Shown here: positions 14,347 to 26,603 of the stretch, one piece after another | How the letters are laid out: each line of letters starts with the position of its first letter | How positions within the stretch are numbered: position 1 is the stretch's first letter | NCBI GenBank assembly: GCA_013397075.1 | Contig: VWZS01000496.1 | Span: 558,001 to 622,000 of the forward strand | DNA: 64,000 nt | Source of the DNA: Rhabdornis inornatus | Lineage: Eukaryota; Chordata; Aves; Passeriformes; Rhabdornithidae | Reading direction: 5' to 3' | Notes under the pieces: model-generated | Seen by the model: the letters and a program-made list of their open reading frames with translations, nothing else | Database searches by the model: none | Told to the model about the DNA's origin: nothing | Translations under genes and position numbers: made by a program

Positions 14347-14887
14347 TGTGACTGGTTGATGTGGCAAGGTTTGGTAGCAGGAGCCTTCAGGGCTTCAGGG
14401 GGATGAGACCCGGAGCTGCCCTTGTGTCAGACAGAGCCAGCTCCAAGGAAAACCCTCTTCTGGCCAAACTGAGCCTGTGAGTGATGCTGGTGGTGCCTCT
14501 GTGGTAACAGATGAAAGAAAGGGTAAAAAGTGTGCAAAAGGTGTGAGAATGTGAGAGGAATAGCCCTGCAGACACCAAGGTCAGTGCAGGAGGGAGAAGA
14601 GGTGCTCCAGGTGCCAGAGCAGAGACACCCCTGCAGCCTCAGTGAAGCCCATGGTGAGGAATTATCCTACTCTGTTATTCATTAGCAATAAATTAAATTA
14701 CTCTTCCCCAAGTCAAGTCTGTTTCACCTGTAACAGTAATTTGTGACCTCCCTGTCTTTATCTCCACTCTTGAGCTTTTTCATTTTATTTTCTCCTCCTG
14801 TCCTGCTGAGATTGGGCAGTGAGAGAGTAGCTTGTGAGCACCATGTAGCCAGCCAAGGTGAACCCAAGGCAGGGACAAACCACTGCA
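14347..14887 (+). mobile_element. Decayed solo LTR of an endogenous retrovirus (same family as 52193-53283)
   Basis: Read on the + strand, this aligns with the minus strand of the LTR at 52193-53283. The 5' part shares GGCAAGGTTTGGTA, the middle shares CCCTGCAGACACCAAGG and GAGGTGCTCCAGGTGCCAG, and the 3' part shares CAATAAATTAAAT, CCCCAAGT and the CAGTAATT region up to CCAGCCAAGG. About 550 bases of the central part, present in the other copy, are missing here. The TATTTAAG box of the other copy is degraded. No clear target duplication was found, so the ends (start near 14347, end 14866-14887) are approximate. No internal retroviral genes accompany it. Confidence 0.75.
14687..14692 (+). terminator. 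AATAAA polyadenylation signal in the intron 2 LTR
   Basis: AATAAA sits at the place corresponding to the signal in the related LTR (52368-52373, minus strand). Because this LTR is in the same orientation as SORCS2, the signal lies in the sense of the host transcript and could in principle cause premature polyadenylation. Use is not shown. Confidence 0.5.
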
Positions 14888-17800
14888 GCTCTTCTGTTTG
14901 GACAAACGTGGCAGGAAAAACGTTTTTGTCAAAAAGCCATTTAGGCATAGGGAGTAAACAAGTAACAGCACACGTTGGCTGTGTAAGGCATTGACTGAAT
15001 CATTAAAGGTGGGTCTTTTGAACTGGATGTGAAGGCAGCAAGCCTGAAACACAAATCAGTCATAAGCAGATGGTTTTTTAGGTTGTATGAATCAAATCAT
15101 AGTTTTTCCTGAGTAACCAGCTTGCCAAGAGTCAATGCCATTTTAAACTACTCAGTGAAAACATTTGTATGTTTTTTTGGCCTGCTTTCTAAGCACAACA
15201 GTGCCCTTAAGGCAATTGCTAGAAAACAGTCAGTATAAATGGGGAACATGTTACTTTTTGGATAAACTTTATATTCCAAGATTGTGAGAGGGGCAGTCTG
15301 AGGAACCCAGCAAGTTTTTAGACAGCCTTTGATTGGAGGCTCCTGCATATCAGCAAGCATGTTTGTCTTGATTTGTTTTTGTTTTCAGATGTCCTGTTTG
15401 AATTTGTCTCTTCATTAATATTTACCCACATGAACTGCTTTACATGTTTAACAATGAAGTTAAACAGGATCCAATGGAGGTAGGAAAGACATATGTCCAG
15501 AGCAGACTGTACTTGATTAGTGTTTGCAGACAAAATGAACCTGGACTACTGGAAACAAAGGGTTTCCTGCTTGAAGTAAAATTGAATCATAATTATCATA
15601 GAAAGAGACTGATGCTTATGATTCACAGTTTGAGATGCGTACTGTTACATGTCAGTGGTAATTAATTGAATCATGTATTCATGATAATAACAATGAATAT
15701 TGCATAACTGTGAAATTTCAGGTGAGTATTGGTGTTTTCCTAATGCTGCTCTGAACTAGAGGAAGAAAATATTGGGACATTTAGGGAAAAAGAGCTGTAT
15801 ACAAGAAAATTTTTTTATTAAAAACATACCAAAGGTCTCCCATAAAACTTAACAGAAAATTCTAAATTCGTAGAATTTCAGTATGTTTATTTAAAACTAC
15901 AAAATATCTAATGGTTGTATCATGAAATATACATTTGTATGTACAAACTACTACGACAAACACAAAGCGCTTTTCAATTGCCTCCATTGCACCATTTTCA
16001 TGCTGATATAATGCTGTTAAGCTCAGTGAAATTACCTGGTGAAGCACTAATGCAAAAATTATGAAGAATTAGGTTACACAAGACCTAATCTTTCAGGAGA
16101 ACTTCTGTAAAGTGTAAAAACTCATATGCATAAGAAAACTAATCCCTCAAAAAAATTTCTAAATTTACATTCTGCAGAACTATTTTTCCCAAGAGGCTCA
16201 ACATGGTGTCAGACAAGCACAGGGGAGATAATGGGAGCTTGTGTTCACAGGAAAGGGAAGAAGGCTGCTTGTATTTACACCACCCTGCAGTCAAGTTGGG
16301 CTATTTTTATTCTGAAGTGTTGTAACCACTGTGTTATGTGATCTGAAGTGTTGATGTGTTGCACTTGCTTTAGCCTGCATGATACACTTCGTCAAGGAAT
16401 ATTTCTTTTCCTAGAGGAAGACATGTCTGATCTGAAAGCTAGTCTGAATTTCATTGAAAAACTCGCAGTTGAATGTAAAAGATTAAAAAGTCAACCAGAA
16501 AGCCCTAAATGTTTACCTAAGTAAAACTACTAAACAAACAAATGGTCCCAGACTGCTGAGGTGTGAACATTTTAATTGCAAAGTACTCTGAGAAGAGTGG
16601 GGGAATTTTAATCAAACCAAAAAACAACCACAACTGAAATTGAGAAAAATAGATAGTTCCTAAGAAAGTGCTTGTTCTATGTGGAGGGAAAAAATATTAA
16701 AATTTATTCTAAAATGTCAACCAAAAAGGAAGAAGCTGTCAGATTATCAGGGTCCATTGCATCTGTGCTTTATAAGATAGAAGAGGTCCTGTCCTAAAGC
16801 CAGCTGGGGAACAATAAACTGTCCTTGTGAATGGATGTGTGGACACAATGCTCACACTGGTACAATGCACTTATGTTATGGTTATAGTAAGTTTGTAAAT
16901 GAAAATGCAAAAAAAAACCCCAAACTTTGTCTTACATTTCTCCCTCAACATGAAAAATATGCAACTGAGCTTTCCTTTTCAGAGGACCACACAGGGTTTG
17001 TGTTCCTGTGTGCGCCTTGTTTGCCTGTTATTTTCAGAAGCTGGGCAGAGGGCCCTGGTCTGTGTTTAGCCTGCAGAGTATCACACGACTTTTCCTCTGG
17101 TTCACCATTTAAGCACAAGTGAAATAACAGTATTATCTTTTAAGTACTGTTGGCAGAGGAGTCCACTGAAATGAGATTAGTTTATTCTCCAGGGATATAG
17201 CTTCAAATTCTCTATATTAGTTATAGTCTCTTCTGGAGATTTTCTTAGCAGCTGTAAGAGATTTGATCTTCTTTTCAATAAAAGAAGAAAGGACTATTCC
17301 TAAGTGTTTGTAAAGCTGGGTAAAGGGACTTTGGAGTTCAGAAATTCTTCTCTGTAGCTGACGTTCAAACGTAGATTTTGAGGGTGTAACATCTTCATTG
17401 ATTAAATAGTGTCTGCTGCTAGAGTTCATCAGTACAATTAGAGTATTGAAAAACACATATAATATTTTTTAAATATTCTGCTTAATTTGTAATTAATTAA
17501 ATAATTATACTTAATAAAACTCTAAAGGAGGAAAGTAGTCTGGGTAGGAAAGTTTTATTCTGCAGTGTTCATTCAAACAGATCAGTTACATCTTCTTTCA
17601 CTGAAAAATTACACTGGAAACAAGATTAGAGTCTACATGTGTTACCTGCCACTGTTGGGAGGAGCATGATAGAAGTGAGATGATTGTAATTCTGAGCTGT
17701 TGAAATAAAGATGAGAAGGTAAAGATATTGACAAACACTTCAAATTGTGCTTATGAAATCATGTGTGATAAATTATAGATACAAGAAGTAATTTCAGAAG

Positions 17801-19513
17801 TACCCAAAAACTTTCTTTGCATTATTGATGCTCATTTGTATGTCAGGCTCAGAAAATTCAACCCTAAAGTTTTTTGGTTCAGCTGCCTGAGGTCCAACAC
17901 TAAAAGGAAAATATTTAGCCAACATTTTCTTCCTTCAAATTGCTGACTACAGAGTTATAACAGATTTGATTTTATATTGTGGCTATCTAGAAACGTAGAT
18001 AACAGCATACACAGCACAAAAGTTCACAGATCCCTTCCCTCTGCTCAAATATATATTCTCATCAGACCTCAGTGGATCTAAAATCTTCTCTAAACTAATG
18101 TATTGCCTCCAAAATGCTAAAATAGTTTGTGTTTGAGAGATCAAATTCCTAATAAATACAAGATTTTTCCATGCATTTGCTAAAAAAAATTAAAACCAAA
18201 AAAAAATCCCGCTATAAGTTTCTCTGACAACTTATGGCTTGGAGGGGGCTCATCCCTCCCCCTTCCTTTCCTCCTTTGGACTGAGCATTTATCTTATTAG
18301 GGAAAAACAGCATATGTGATTATTTCTGGTAGTTATGCAGCAGTGGAAATCATCCAGTTTCTTCCCCCTGGCCTGTATTCCTGAGGAGCCACCAATTACT
18401 GAGTCTGAGTTTTAACCACTCCTCATAAATCACTGCTACTAAAATCATTAAACAATGATGTAATTTCAGTCCAAAGTATAGCTTTATTGCATTTGATTGT
18501 TAATAATTGTATCAAAATGATAATTTTCTCTTAAGTATCTTAATGGGCTTTTTAATATCTGCATCCAGCTGCACTTTATCACTCAATGTATCTCCTCTGT
18601 GTGTCTTCAGCTCACATTTTCTGACTCGATGGACCCTTGCCCTGCCAGTGAAGGGCCTTGAGGAAAGTGATGTGGGAGTGGGGCCAGATTCTGCTTCACG
18701 TTGTGACAGCACAACTGCCAGCTCAAAGCTTTCTCTGCAGAATCCGCCTGACTAATGACAATAGAAGGGCCAGAAAAAAGCACAGCTGGGGCTGCTATTC
18801 CCAGGCAGGGATGGAAGCCCTGAGGGTAGAAAACTCATCTTTTGGCTGAGCATATTTGACATGAGAGATATTGGGAGAAAATCATCCTGTATTCCCATTA
18901 CACCTTTACAAACTTAAACTGTACCTTGATCAACTCTGACTGAATTTCCTTCTCAGGATATTTTTCTCAACATTATTCTTCACTTTCTTTGTCAAAGCAG
19001 AATGTACTCGTCTCTTGAATATGCTGACCAAAGATATATCAATTTGTTATGGAAATTGTGTGTCAAGTTTAAGATATTTCTAATGAGAAAGGAATCTAAC
19101 TCTTTTTTTCAGCATTGAATCTCCCTTGTAGCCTCAAATGTTAAACATAATTGTAAAAAGATGCTATAGCGCTTGCCAGTGCATGTGTCTGTATATCTCT
19201 GTGTGTATACACAATTTATGATTATGAAGGTTTTTTCCTAATTTCATGCATATTTCTGTTATTTTTTCAATTTATTCTATTTAATGCATTTTTAGTAGAA
19301 GAGATTCTAAAGAAATTTAAGAAAAATATAATGTAAAGTAGAGAAAAAATAATTTCCTTATAGATGTTAGTAATAGGACATTATAAATGGGTGTTTTTTT
19401 ATTCCCAGCTAGAATTCCAAAGCTGGTTAGTATGAAATCCTCTCTTTACTTCCAGCCACATAATTTCTATTCTGTAGCTGGCTCGACATAACTTGATTTT
19501 ATTATGTTCTCAG

Positions 19514-19578
19514 GGCTGTTGCTGGAGTTGATGGGGACCTTGATTTAGTTCATATGGAAATCCAGGACCCTAGTGGAG
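19514..19578 (+). CDS. SORCS2: SORCS2 exon C (VPS10 beta-propeller)
   Basis: 65 bp, the smallest exon here. It enters completing the split Trp codon and leaves with one base (G) of a Gly codon; acceptor CTCAG, donor GTATGC. After the W, the translation is AVAGVDGDLDLVHMEIQDPS followed by GG. The equivalent human stretch, as I recall it, is SVSGVDADPDLVHVEAQDLGGG, so the length is preserved. It forms a strand and loop of the propeller between the second Asp-box and the cysteine pair of exon D. No catalytic residues are expected in this receptor. Confidence 0.92.
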
Positions 19579-22022
19579 GTATGCAAATGAAAATGTTATC
19601 AGTTGATACCCTAGTATATGGTAATTTCTCTTTGGTTTAGAGATACTTTTTGGATTGTTTTTAAAACTAGTCAGAAGAGAAAGTGTGCAAGTCAGATTCT
19701 TTCTCTGTTTATTTCTAGTCAGCAAAACTGTCCTGTTATATAAAAATACAGTGTAATTTAGAATCTACTTATTTTTCACTGTAAGAGGAATTGACATTAA
19801 GATGCTATGCTTTGTTAATAATGTCCACTAATAGTGCAATTTATCCTGGCATTTAAACATTGAACAGTTTTTCCTGATTTGCAAATAAAACTGGCAATGC
19901 AGTGTTAGTGCTGGGTGTCTTTAATGTGAATCATTGCATGTGTCAGATCTAGTGCACCAACCACTGTCTCTCAGAATTTCCTCATGTTACAGTATCAGTA
20001 TACTTTGAAACTTCAAAAGAAAAATAAATGGAAAAGCAGATTAGTAGTGAGAATGTGCTTAAAGAGTCACCATGATTCCAAATGCTTGTATAGTTTCTTG
20101 TTACCAATCATACTCCTGAAAGAGAATTTAATTCCTTGGATCAGATGATCTAAGTTCCTGTGCAATCTTAAAAGTGAGTCTGCATAAAGAATGACTTGTC
20201 CTGTTCCTATAGCTTTTCTTCATTTCAGCCCTATTAAAAAATCAAAGTTACCATGTTAAAAGCTGGATGAAAAAAGTCTAAATCTTTTAGCAGTGAGATT
20301 TATGAGACATGGTGACAGCTCCATCAGCTACTTTCTTTAGAGACAAAGTAAGATGATTCTTCAGGACCTGAATGCAAGGGGAATTTTTGTTTGTGTTGGA
20401 TTTTGGGTGGGTTTTTTAAAATTTGGTTGGTTTTGGTTTAGGGTGGCTTTTTTGGAGGGGAGTATCGTTGGTTATTGGGTTTTCTTGTTTGGTTGGTTGA
20501 GTGTTTTGATTTTCTTTGTTTTGGTTTGGTGGGGTATTGTTTTGCTTGTTTGTTTGTTGGGGTTTGTTGTGGTGTGAGGTTGTTTTTTGTTGCTGTGGTT
20601 TTTTTGGTTGTTGTTTTGGTTTTTTGGGGTTTTTTTTTGTTTGTTTGTTTGGTTGTTTTTTTGTTTGTTTTGGTTTTTTGGTTGTTTTTTTTTGTTTAAC
20701 AGAAACAGCAGAGAAAGAAAAACTCTCATTAAATATTTCCTGGCTAGATTCTCAACAAACTGACTGCATGCAATTATGGTCAGTACAAGCATAGCCATTG
20801 ATTTTAGTGGAAGCAGCATCTTTGCACAACCATATGACAAAGAACTGTAATTTTTGTGTTGTGAGCGGTGAACACCTGCAAGACTTTAGATGGTCCATTG
20901 CTCCACCAAATGTCCTTGTGGTGATGATTTGGACGTAAGCAGGAGAACTTGGATTGACTCTGATCGCCTCTTAAACAGATCCAGATTTTAAAACAAATAA
21001 TTGCATCATATACTGGTTTGTCCTTCTCTAATAAAGTCATTAAATGTGGGATTCATTTCCCCTCACACTACAAAAGTAGTGAAGGACATGGGGATAAATT
21101 ATTTGCTCTCTCACTCTATACCTGGAGTGTACATTCGTGATCTGGGCACAAGATTGTGTAAATAATATTTTCCTCACTGTGCTTGGTCAATTCACTCAAC
21201 TACTTTGTGCTCAGAAGCTTGTGACAAAGGGTGAGCTGTACAAGAGCTTAGGGAAAGTCTATAAGAGTCCCAGGGAAGGTCTTTAAGTCACAGCTGGTGT
21301 AAGATAGTGATTGTTGGCTCTGCTCTCTGGTAAGAGCAGATTGTATCAAAGATGCAGTGATGCTGTTCTAAGAACCCAGGGAGAGAAGATAGTCCTTGCT
21401 AACTGGAGAGGAAGAGAAAGGCCATAGCCTCCTCTGATTATAAATCAGTCTAGGCTTTTTCAGCAAGGTATTAACTCTGAATATAGAAATCGTGGCCCAA
21501 CAGACCAGTTCCAGTAGTGTGCTAATAGCGTGTCGGAACATTCTTACAGACCTTTGAAAATAGGCTTTAAAATTCTGCACGCTGTCTATTAAACGGAGCC
21601 TGATTCTTTTCTCATTCATCACAATTTTATACTGGGGTTGATCTATTGATTTCAGTTATGTTGTGTCAGGCTGCCATTTCTCCAAGTGAATAATTCAGCT
21701 CTGTGCATAGGTAAGTGAGAAAGAGGGTCCTTCTATTATCCCCACCCATGAATGGCCCATTCATCTAACCCCTAATCTCTCTGGACCAGGAAAATTTGGA
21801 TAATAACAGGCTGCCTCCAGGGAACGATCTGAACTGTAAGCAGTTAATATATCCTCAGTATGCTGGTGATTGAAAAAGTCTTACATGAGAGTTTAATATA
21901 ATAATTCTACAACTACCTCACCCGGCAAAGGCAGCCTTTTTCCTACATGAATAGCATTTAATATTGCTTGCTTCTTTTTCCCTTGATAGCCCTGTAATAT
22001 GTTTCTGTCTCTCTTCCCTCAG
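19579..22022 (+). other. SORCS2: SORCS2 intron 3 of the window (2.4 kb)
   Basis: GTATGC to CTCAG intron. The main feature is the T/G-rich tract at 20384-20697. No mobile element is recognised in the remainder. The long frames across 20353-20840 on either strand are artefacts of low complexity. Confidence 0.85.
20384..20697 (+). repeat. T/G-rich low-complexity tract (about 310 bp)
   Basis: Almost purely T and G, with many GGTTTT, TTTG and GGGG-type runs and hardly any C. In the SORCS2 pre-mRNA it becomes a long GU-rich segment. It has several G-runs that could support G-quadruplex-like structure. It is roughly the reverse complement in composition of the C/A tract at 23262-23456, on the other side of exon D. 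The reading frames that cross it are compositional artefacts. Confidence 0.9.
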
Positions 22023-22141
22023 GTTATCGCTACATCACTTGCCAGATTCAAAATTGTTCTGATAAGACAATGACAGTCCCATTTGCTGGCAGCACTGATC
22101 GGGATTCCCTGACTGTGCAGGATGACTACATATTTCTTCAG
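22023..22141 (+). CDS. SORCS2: SORCS2 exon D (VPS10 beta-propeller, cysteine pair and N-glycosylation site)
   Basis: 119 bp, entering with two bases of a Gly codon and leaving in phase 0; acceptor CCTCAG, donor GTACTG. It encodes GYRYITCQIQNCSDKTMTVP, then FAGSTDRDSLTVQDDYIFLQ. Two cysteines six residues apart (TCQIQNC) are conserved across the SorCS family and are likely disulphide-bonded. NCS is an N-glycosylation sequon. VQDDYIF is a hallmark strand of the family (SorCS1/3 have VQDEYIF). The exon is flanked by complementary low-complexity tracts in introns 3 and 4, described among the findings. Confidence 0.95.
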
Positions 22142-22645
22142 GTACTGCCATTTTTGGGAGAGACAGCTCATTTTCAAATTCAAAAATAAAGTTCTAAACA
22201 GTGCAGCAACATGTAAGGAGCTAGGAGAAATTAATGAATGATGATTTATGATTTTTACATGGAAAAAAGCATTCCTTTATCAGTCCTAACAAAAAGGAAA
22301 TTTTAAAAAAAAGGCTTCTTCAGTTTATGCAACCAGTTGCCCTTTAACTATATGAAAATTTTCCAGTGGATTGTGTTACTTTTTATAAATACTCTTGTGG
22401 GTTAGGTGAAATACAAACCTTGTGTTCCTGTGATTACCCACTCTGCTAGGTCCTTTCCAGGACAAAATACAAAAACGTTCCCTGGGAAAAGCATCCAAGG
22501 ATGACCACTGACACATTAGTTGCACAGCTTCTTCATATGGATTCTCCTCTGAAGAGGTTTGGCCAGGAGACAACTGCTAACATGGCTGTGCTTAGGAAGC
22601 AAAAGGGTCAAATGGCCATAGCTGGGCAGCTTGAAGCAAATTAGC

Positions 22646-22757
22646 ATGGAATCATAGAATGATTTTGTTTGGAAAAGACCCTTAAAACCGAGTCCAGCCA
22701 TAAACCTAACACTGCCAAGTCCTTCACTAAACCATGTCCCCAAGAGCCATGTCTACA
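22646..22757 (-). mobile_element. CR1 LINE 3'-end fragment, antisense
   Basis: Starts with GGAATCATAGAATGATTTTG, the complement of the CR1 3' terminus, then continues with a pattern close to GGAAAAGACCCTTAAAA, CCTAACACTGCCAAGTCCTT and AACCATGTCCC, all standard for the reverse strand of avian CR1. Only the last hundred or so bases of the element survive. Confidence 0.85.
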
Positions 22758-23261
22758 ACTCATGGTGGTCCAAATTGCATTTGGGTTATTTAATTCCCAA
22801 ACTACAGGATCTGCCTGCAGAAATATGGGCTGGAACTCTGTCAGCCATATGGCACCAGTACAGCTCAGGCACACTTGTAAGTATTGTGTTATGTGCTTGG
22901 CACTGGTTGTGGTTTGAATCTATCAGAGCTGCAAACTTGTCCAGGAGCAGTTATGTCTTCTTTGTTTTACTAGATTTTACTAGGGAAGTTGCTTGTCCTT
23001 TCCTTAGTGCTAGGCTATCATTTTTCCCCTACTTTGATGAGATTTGTTTGCTTCAAGGCTTATCTATTTATTGACTTTTGCAGGAAAGCTATTTCATGGC
23101 AATGGATATGCCTCCCCACCAGCACCTCAGATTGGCTCCTTTCAACTTTCCCCCCTTGAGCTTGTTTCTTCCTCAAGGACCTGTAAATTAGTAGGATCAC
23201 AAAGGATCTGTTCTCCTCTTGCTTGGCATAGTGGTTTCAAGGACCCACATGACTTAGAAGA

Positions 23262-23456
23262 ATTAACACTAAAAAAATACAAACAAAAAACCCAACCAAC
23301 CAAAAAAAACCCCACAAACCCAAAAAGCCACACACCAACAAAAAGAGAAAAAAAAACCTACAAAAAACCCCAACAAAATACAAAAGAAAAAAACAAAAAA
23401 ACCCCAAACCAAACAAAAACAAACCAACAAACTAACTAAAAACTAAAACCCAAACA
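23262..23456 (+). repeat. C/A-rich low-complexity tract (about 195 bp)
   Basis: Almost only A and C, with CCAACCAACC, AAAAACCCC and CACACC-like motifs. In the pre-mRNA this is an AC-rich segment. Its complement is compositionally like the T/G tract at 20384-20697. Frames across it (for example 23044-23439) are rich in Lys, Pro, Asn and Thr only because of composition. Confidence 0.9.
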
Positions 23457-25357
23457 ATGGCATTGGGAAAGAACTTTTTGACTAAAGTAGGCATTTTTCA
23501 GATCAGATCTAGCACTCATGGTATGCATTTTGCTCAAGGCTGTTATCATCTGTGGTTCCCCCCAGGCACAGTCTAAAATCCATTTAATAATGTGTAGATG
23601 CTGAGAACTGCTTTTCACCATGCAAACTTCCAGACTGCTGTGCTCAGCAAAACACTGGCTGCTTCCTTGTCAAACATTTTGCTTTGCTGGATGTTGTGTA
23701 CAACTGCATCCTGAGCTGTTATTCCCTTTCATGACAGACATGAGCAGACACAAAATGGAAGTGCAGGGTGGAAATGTACTCATAAGTAATAGACAGTTGC
23801 TACTCAATGATGCCTTTGGTAATTTGGTCTCTGTAGATCTGAGACGTCAGTGTCAGTAGATGAGATATTCACGTGTTCCACCTAAAGAGGAAACATATCT
23901 AGTCTTTTTCTTTTGGACTTCTCTGCAGTAAACCACAGCATTTAGTGTATATCTTATTGCTAAATTGGTTTGCAGTTAGCCATCTGTATTACTGGAGGAT
24001 AGAAGGTGACTCTGGGATCCTGTAGTCACATCTGAAGCACAGCCACCCCAGAGGTGTGAGGCAGGACAGCATTTACCTGTTCCAGTGAAACCACACAGCA
24101 GCAGCACATCTTGGAGATGTGGAGAAACAGCATACTTTTGAAACCATGTGGAAATTCTTTTATCACTACACTAAAGTACAGTTATATAAGTTGTAATCAG
24201 ACCAGGGACTCCTCATGATATCTCAGCAATGCCTTTCAGAAAAAGGATGGGACAGAATCCTCTGTGCAAATAGAGGAGAGTTTGAGACTGTATCCCTGCC
24301 CCTGGCATTGTTTATATTCCCTGAGCTGTGCAGATGTGAATCAGTGTTGCAGGTTTGCACTGCTAATCCTGGCCCAAATCTATTTTGTAGATTTTTACCA
24401 TCTTAGAGGAAGATCTCAGCCACATTTCTTGAGTATATCTACGTCCACAAAGACCAGAAACTTTCTAATACTCATTTTTTCCCAGTTTGCACTGACAGTC
24501 AGACAGTTTCAGAGGTGATTTCAGTAGGAGGATTAAAGTTTCAACACTGTTCTTAAGCACAGACCAGCCTTTAATACCTGTGAGGCTTGACGTGACTGGG
24601 TGCTTTGACTCCAGTTTTCCTCTGCCTTGCATCCTCTCCAGTCATTTAAAATGAATGGTGTTAAAACATGCATTTTAAAAAAGCCTGTGAACATATAGGT
24701 AAAACTGCCATTTAGCACTAGTTAAACTAATGATGAGGTTTTTGGTTTGATCCATCATCATTTAACAAATCACATTCCTAAAGGCATCACATTCTTCATA
24801 CAAAAAAAAAATGTGTACAATATTAAATACTTTGTTACCTTTAAAATATTCTGGCAGGTGGACGTCCTTTCATACATCAACTTTATTTTTACCAAGCTAA
24901 AGCAAGTTTTCATGTTTCAGGATAGGCTTTCAAATCAGGTTCTCTTTTCAAACACAAAAATTTAGGAGAAAAATAATGGGATTGGGATAGGATTTTAAAT
25001 GAATTTCCTGAATCAAAGAAAGAAGTTGAGTCTCAATGTGAAAAAAAAGTGAAATATTACCAAAGGCTAACTTTTATTTACTGATATCATCTGGTGGTGC
25101 TCAAAGGTTTAGTTGGAATTATGCCAATTAGTATACCAGCATGTTGGTGTTACATTTCTGATTAGAAAATCCAGAGAGGTTGCGAGCTGACTATTTTTAC
25201 TGATGTTTATTTGGAATATTCCTTTTGGTACTTTGGAACATTTCATTAATAGTAATGACTAAATATTTCAGTTACAGGTTAAAAGCAAAAGTCTTCCATC
25301 TCAGGTTCTTTAAATTTAAGATAAGCTGTCACAGAGTTCTGTTTCTCCTTTGTGTAG

Positions 25358-25447
25358 ACAACATCAGCAAATCGGACCAAGTATTATGTGTCTTACCGTC
25401 GGAATGGCTTTGTACAGATGAAGTTGCCAAAATATGCATTGCCAAAA
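25358..25447 (+). CDS. SORCS2: SORCS2 exon E (VPS10 beta-propeller, N-glycosylation site)
   Basis: 90 bp, exactly 30 codons, phase 0 at both ends; acceptor GTGTAG, donor GTAAGT. It encodes TTSANRTKYYVSYRR then NGFVQMKLPKYALPK. NRT is an N-glycosylation sequon matching the NQT site I recall in human SorCS2. YYVSYRR and KLPKYALPK are strongly conserved in all three SorCS proteins, but the residues between them (NGFVQM) fit SorCS2 rather than SorCS1/3. The symmetric phase means skipping would keep the frame. Confidence 0.95.
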
Positions 25448-26546
25448 GTAAGTGTGTGTGCTTTTCTTTCTCTTTTTGCATTTGTCATCTTCTCTTTGTA
25501 CCTAAACTAGTTTTGTTCTGCTCTTTTTCAAACCTTGTGATTCTGAGTTCACAATTTCTCCTTGTAAGGATTTTTGAATCCTAATTTTTATTTTGAATAC
25601 TACTTTTATTTTTATTCCATTAATGTAATACTCATAAACCATAGAGGGGAATAACGTACAACAGCTGATTTGCCATCAGTTATCGCAACAGCTTTGAGTT
25701 TTGCTTCCATGAGGCTGTGCTATACATCCAAAGGCAGTGGAATAATATAGAGCAAGTGTTCTTTCAAGAATCAATTGCATTTTAATCCCACATGCTGTTT
25801 TCTGGTATAAGCATGAATGCTAATATAAGAGAATTTTGCTACTTGGTGGTGCTCTATTTCATTAAAGAATCCCAGTATGGACTTTGATTGCTCAATGAAA
25901 TTGCAAGACTTGGTGAGAGGTTTCTTCAGTCTACCATATCTTCCTAGTGATAGGGTTTCTATATTTCCATAGTAAATCAGCAAATAAGCACAGAAATTTA
26001 AATATGGTCTAACTGATGCCGTTGAATGTTTTGTGCTGCACACAGTGTATTTCCTAACTTTACAGTTAGAAGGTTTCTGAAGTCCTGAAGAAAAGTAAGT
26101 TGGAAGTTTGAAAGACCCAGCTGGATAAAACCCTCAGTAACCAGCTCTGGCATTACCATTCACCCTGCTCCCAACAGGAGGCTGATCTGGAGGTCTCATG
26201 AGGTTCTTGCTTTTTGATGTGATCCTCTGTGATTCTTTCACTTAGCAGAGAACTTGTTTTCTTTGCATGCCTGGAATTTCACTGGTTTAATTAATTTCTC
26301 ATCTAATGAAGGACATTAGAATACAATTTATTTCCTTTTGCTGTTATTGTTATAAAGCAAGGATGCTAATATCAGGTTTTTTTCATCTTAGATTTTTTTT
26401 TAATGTCAGTAAAAATGGTGGTCTGAAGACTTCTTATTTTAAATGTATAACATATTACCAGAATCTCAGATCAAATCCTCAGCTATTAGTTGAACAAGAA
26501 TCTGAAACTTGGATATGCTTGTAGTAGCACTACAGAAATCTCTCTG

Positions 26547-26603
<57 letters not shown>
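26547..26603 (+). repeat. (TCTA)n tetranucleotide microsatellite, about 14 units
   Basis: 57 bases of uninterrupted TCTA, followed by an imperfect TGTCTATCCATC continuation. It is long and pure, so it is probably length-polymorphic. Confidence 0.97.

Larger units (their letters stand above)
9830..19513 (+). other. SORCS2: SORCS2 intron 2 of the window (9.7 kb)
   Basis: GTAAGA to CTCAG intron. It contains a CR1 3' fragment (13040-13216) and a decayed, internally deleted LTR (about 14347-14887). The rest (9830-13000, 15000-19500) is AT-rich with no recognised gene. Short reading frames near 10675-11081 (minus) and 18507-18849 are not recognisable and are treated as chance. Confidence 0.8.
22142..25357 (+). 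other. SORCS2: SORCS2 intron 4 of the window (3.2 kb)
   Basis: GTACTG to TGTAG intron. It contains a short antisense CR1 end (22646-22757) and the C/A-rich tract (23262-23456). The frames at 22669-23074 and 23620-24518 do not resemble any protein I know. The remainder shows nothing recognisable. Confidence 0.85.

Noticed and set aside
20353..20840. Several overlapping frames on both strands rich in Phe/Val/Gly or Lys/Gln/Asn
   Set aside because: Artefacts of the T/G-rich tract, which rarely contains stop codons in certain frames.
23044..23439. 131-codon frame with a Lys/Pro/Thr-rich end
   Set aside because: The second half is translation of the C/A low-complexity tract.
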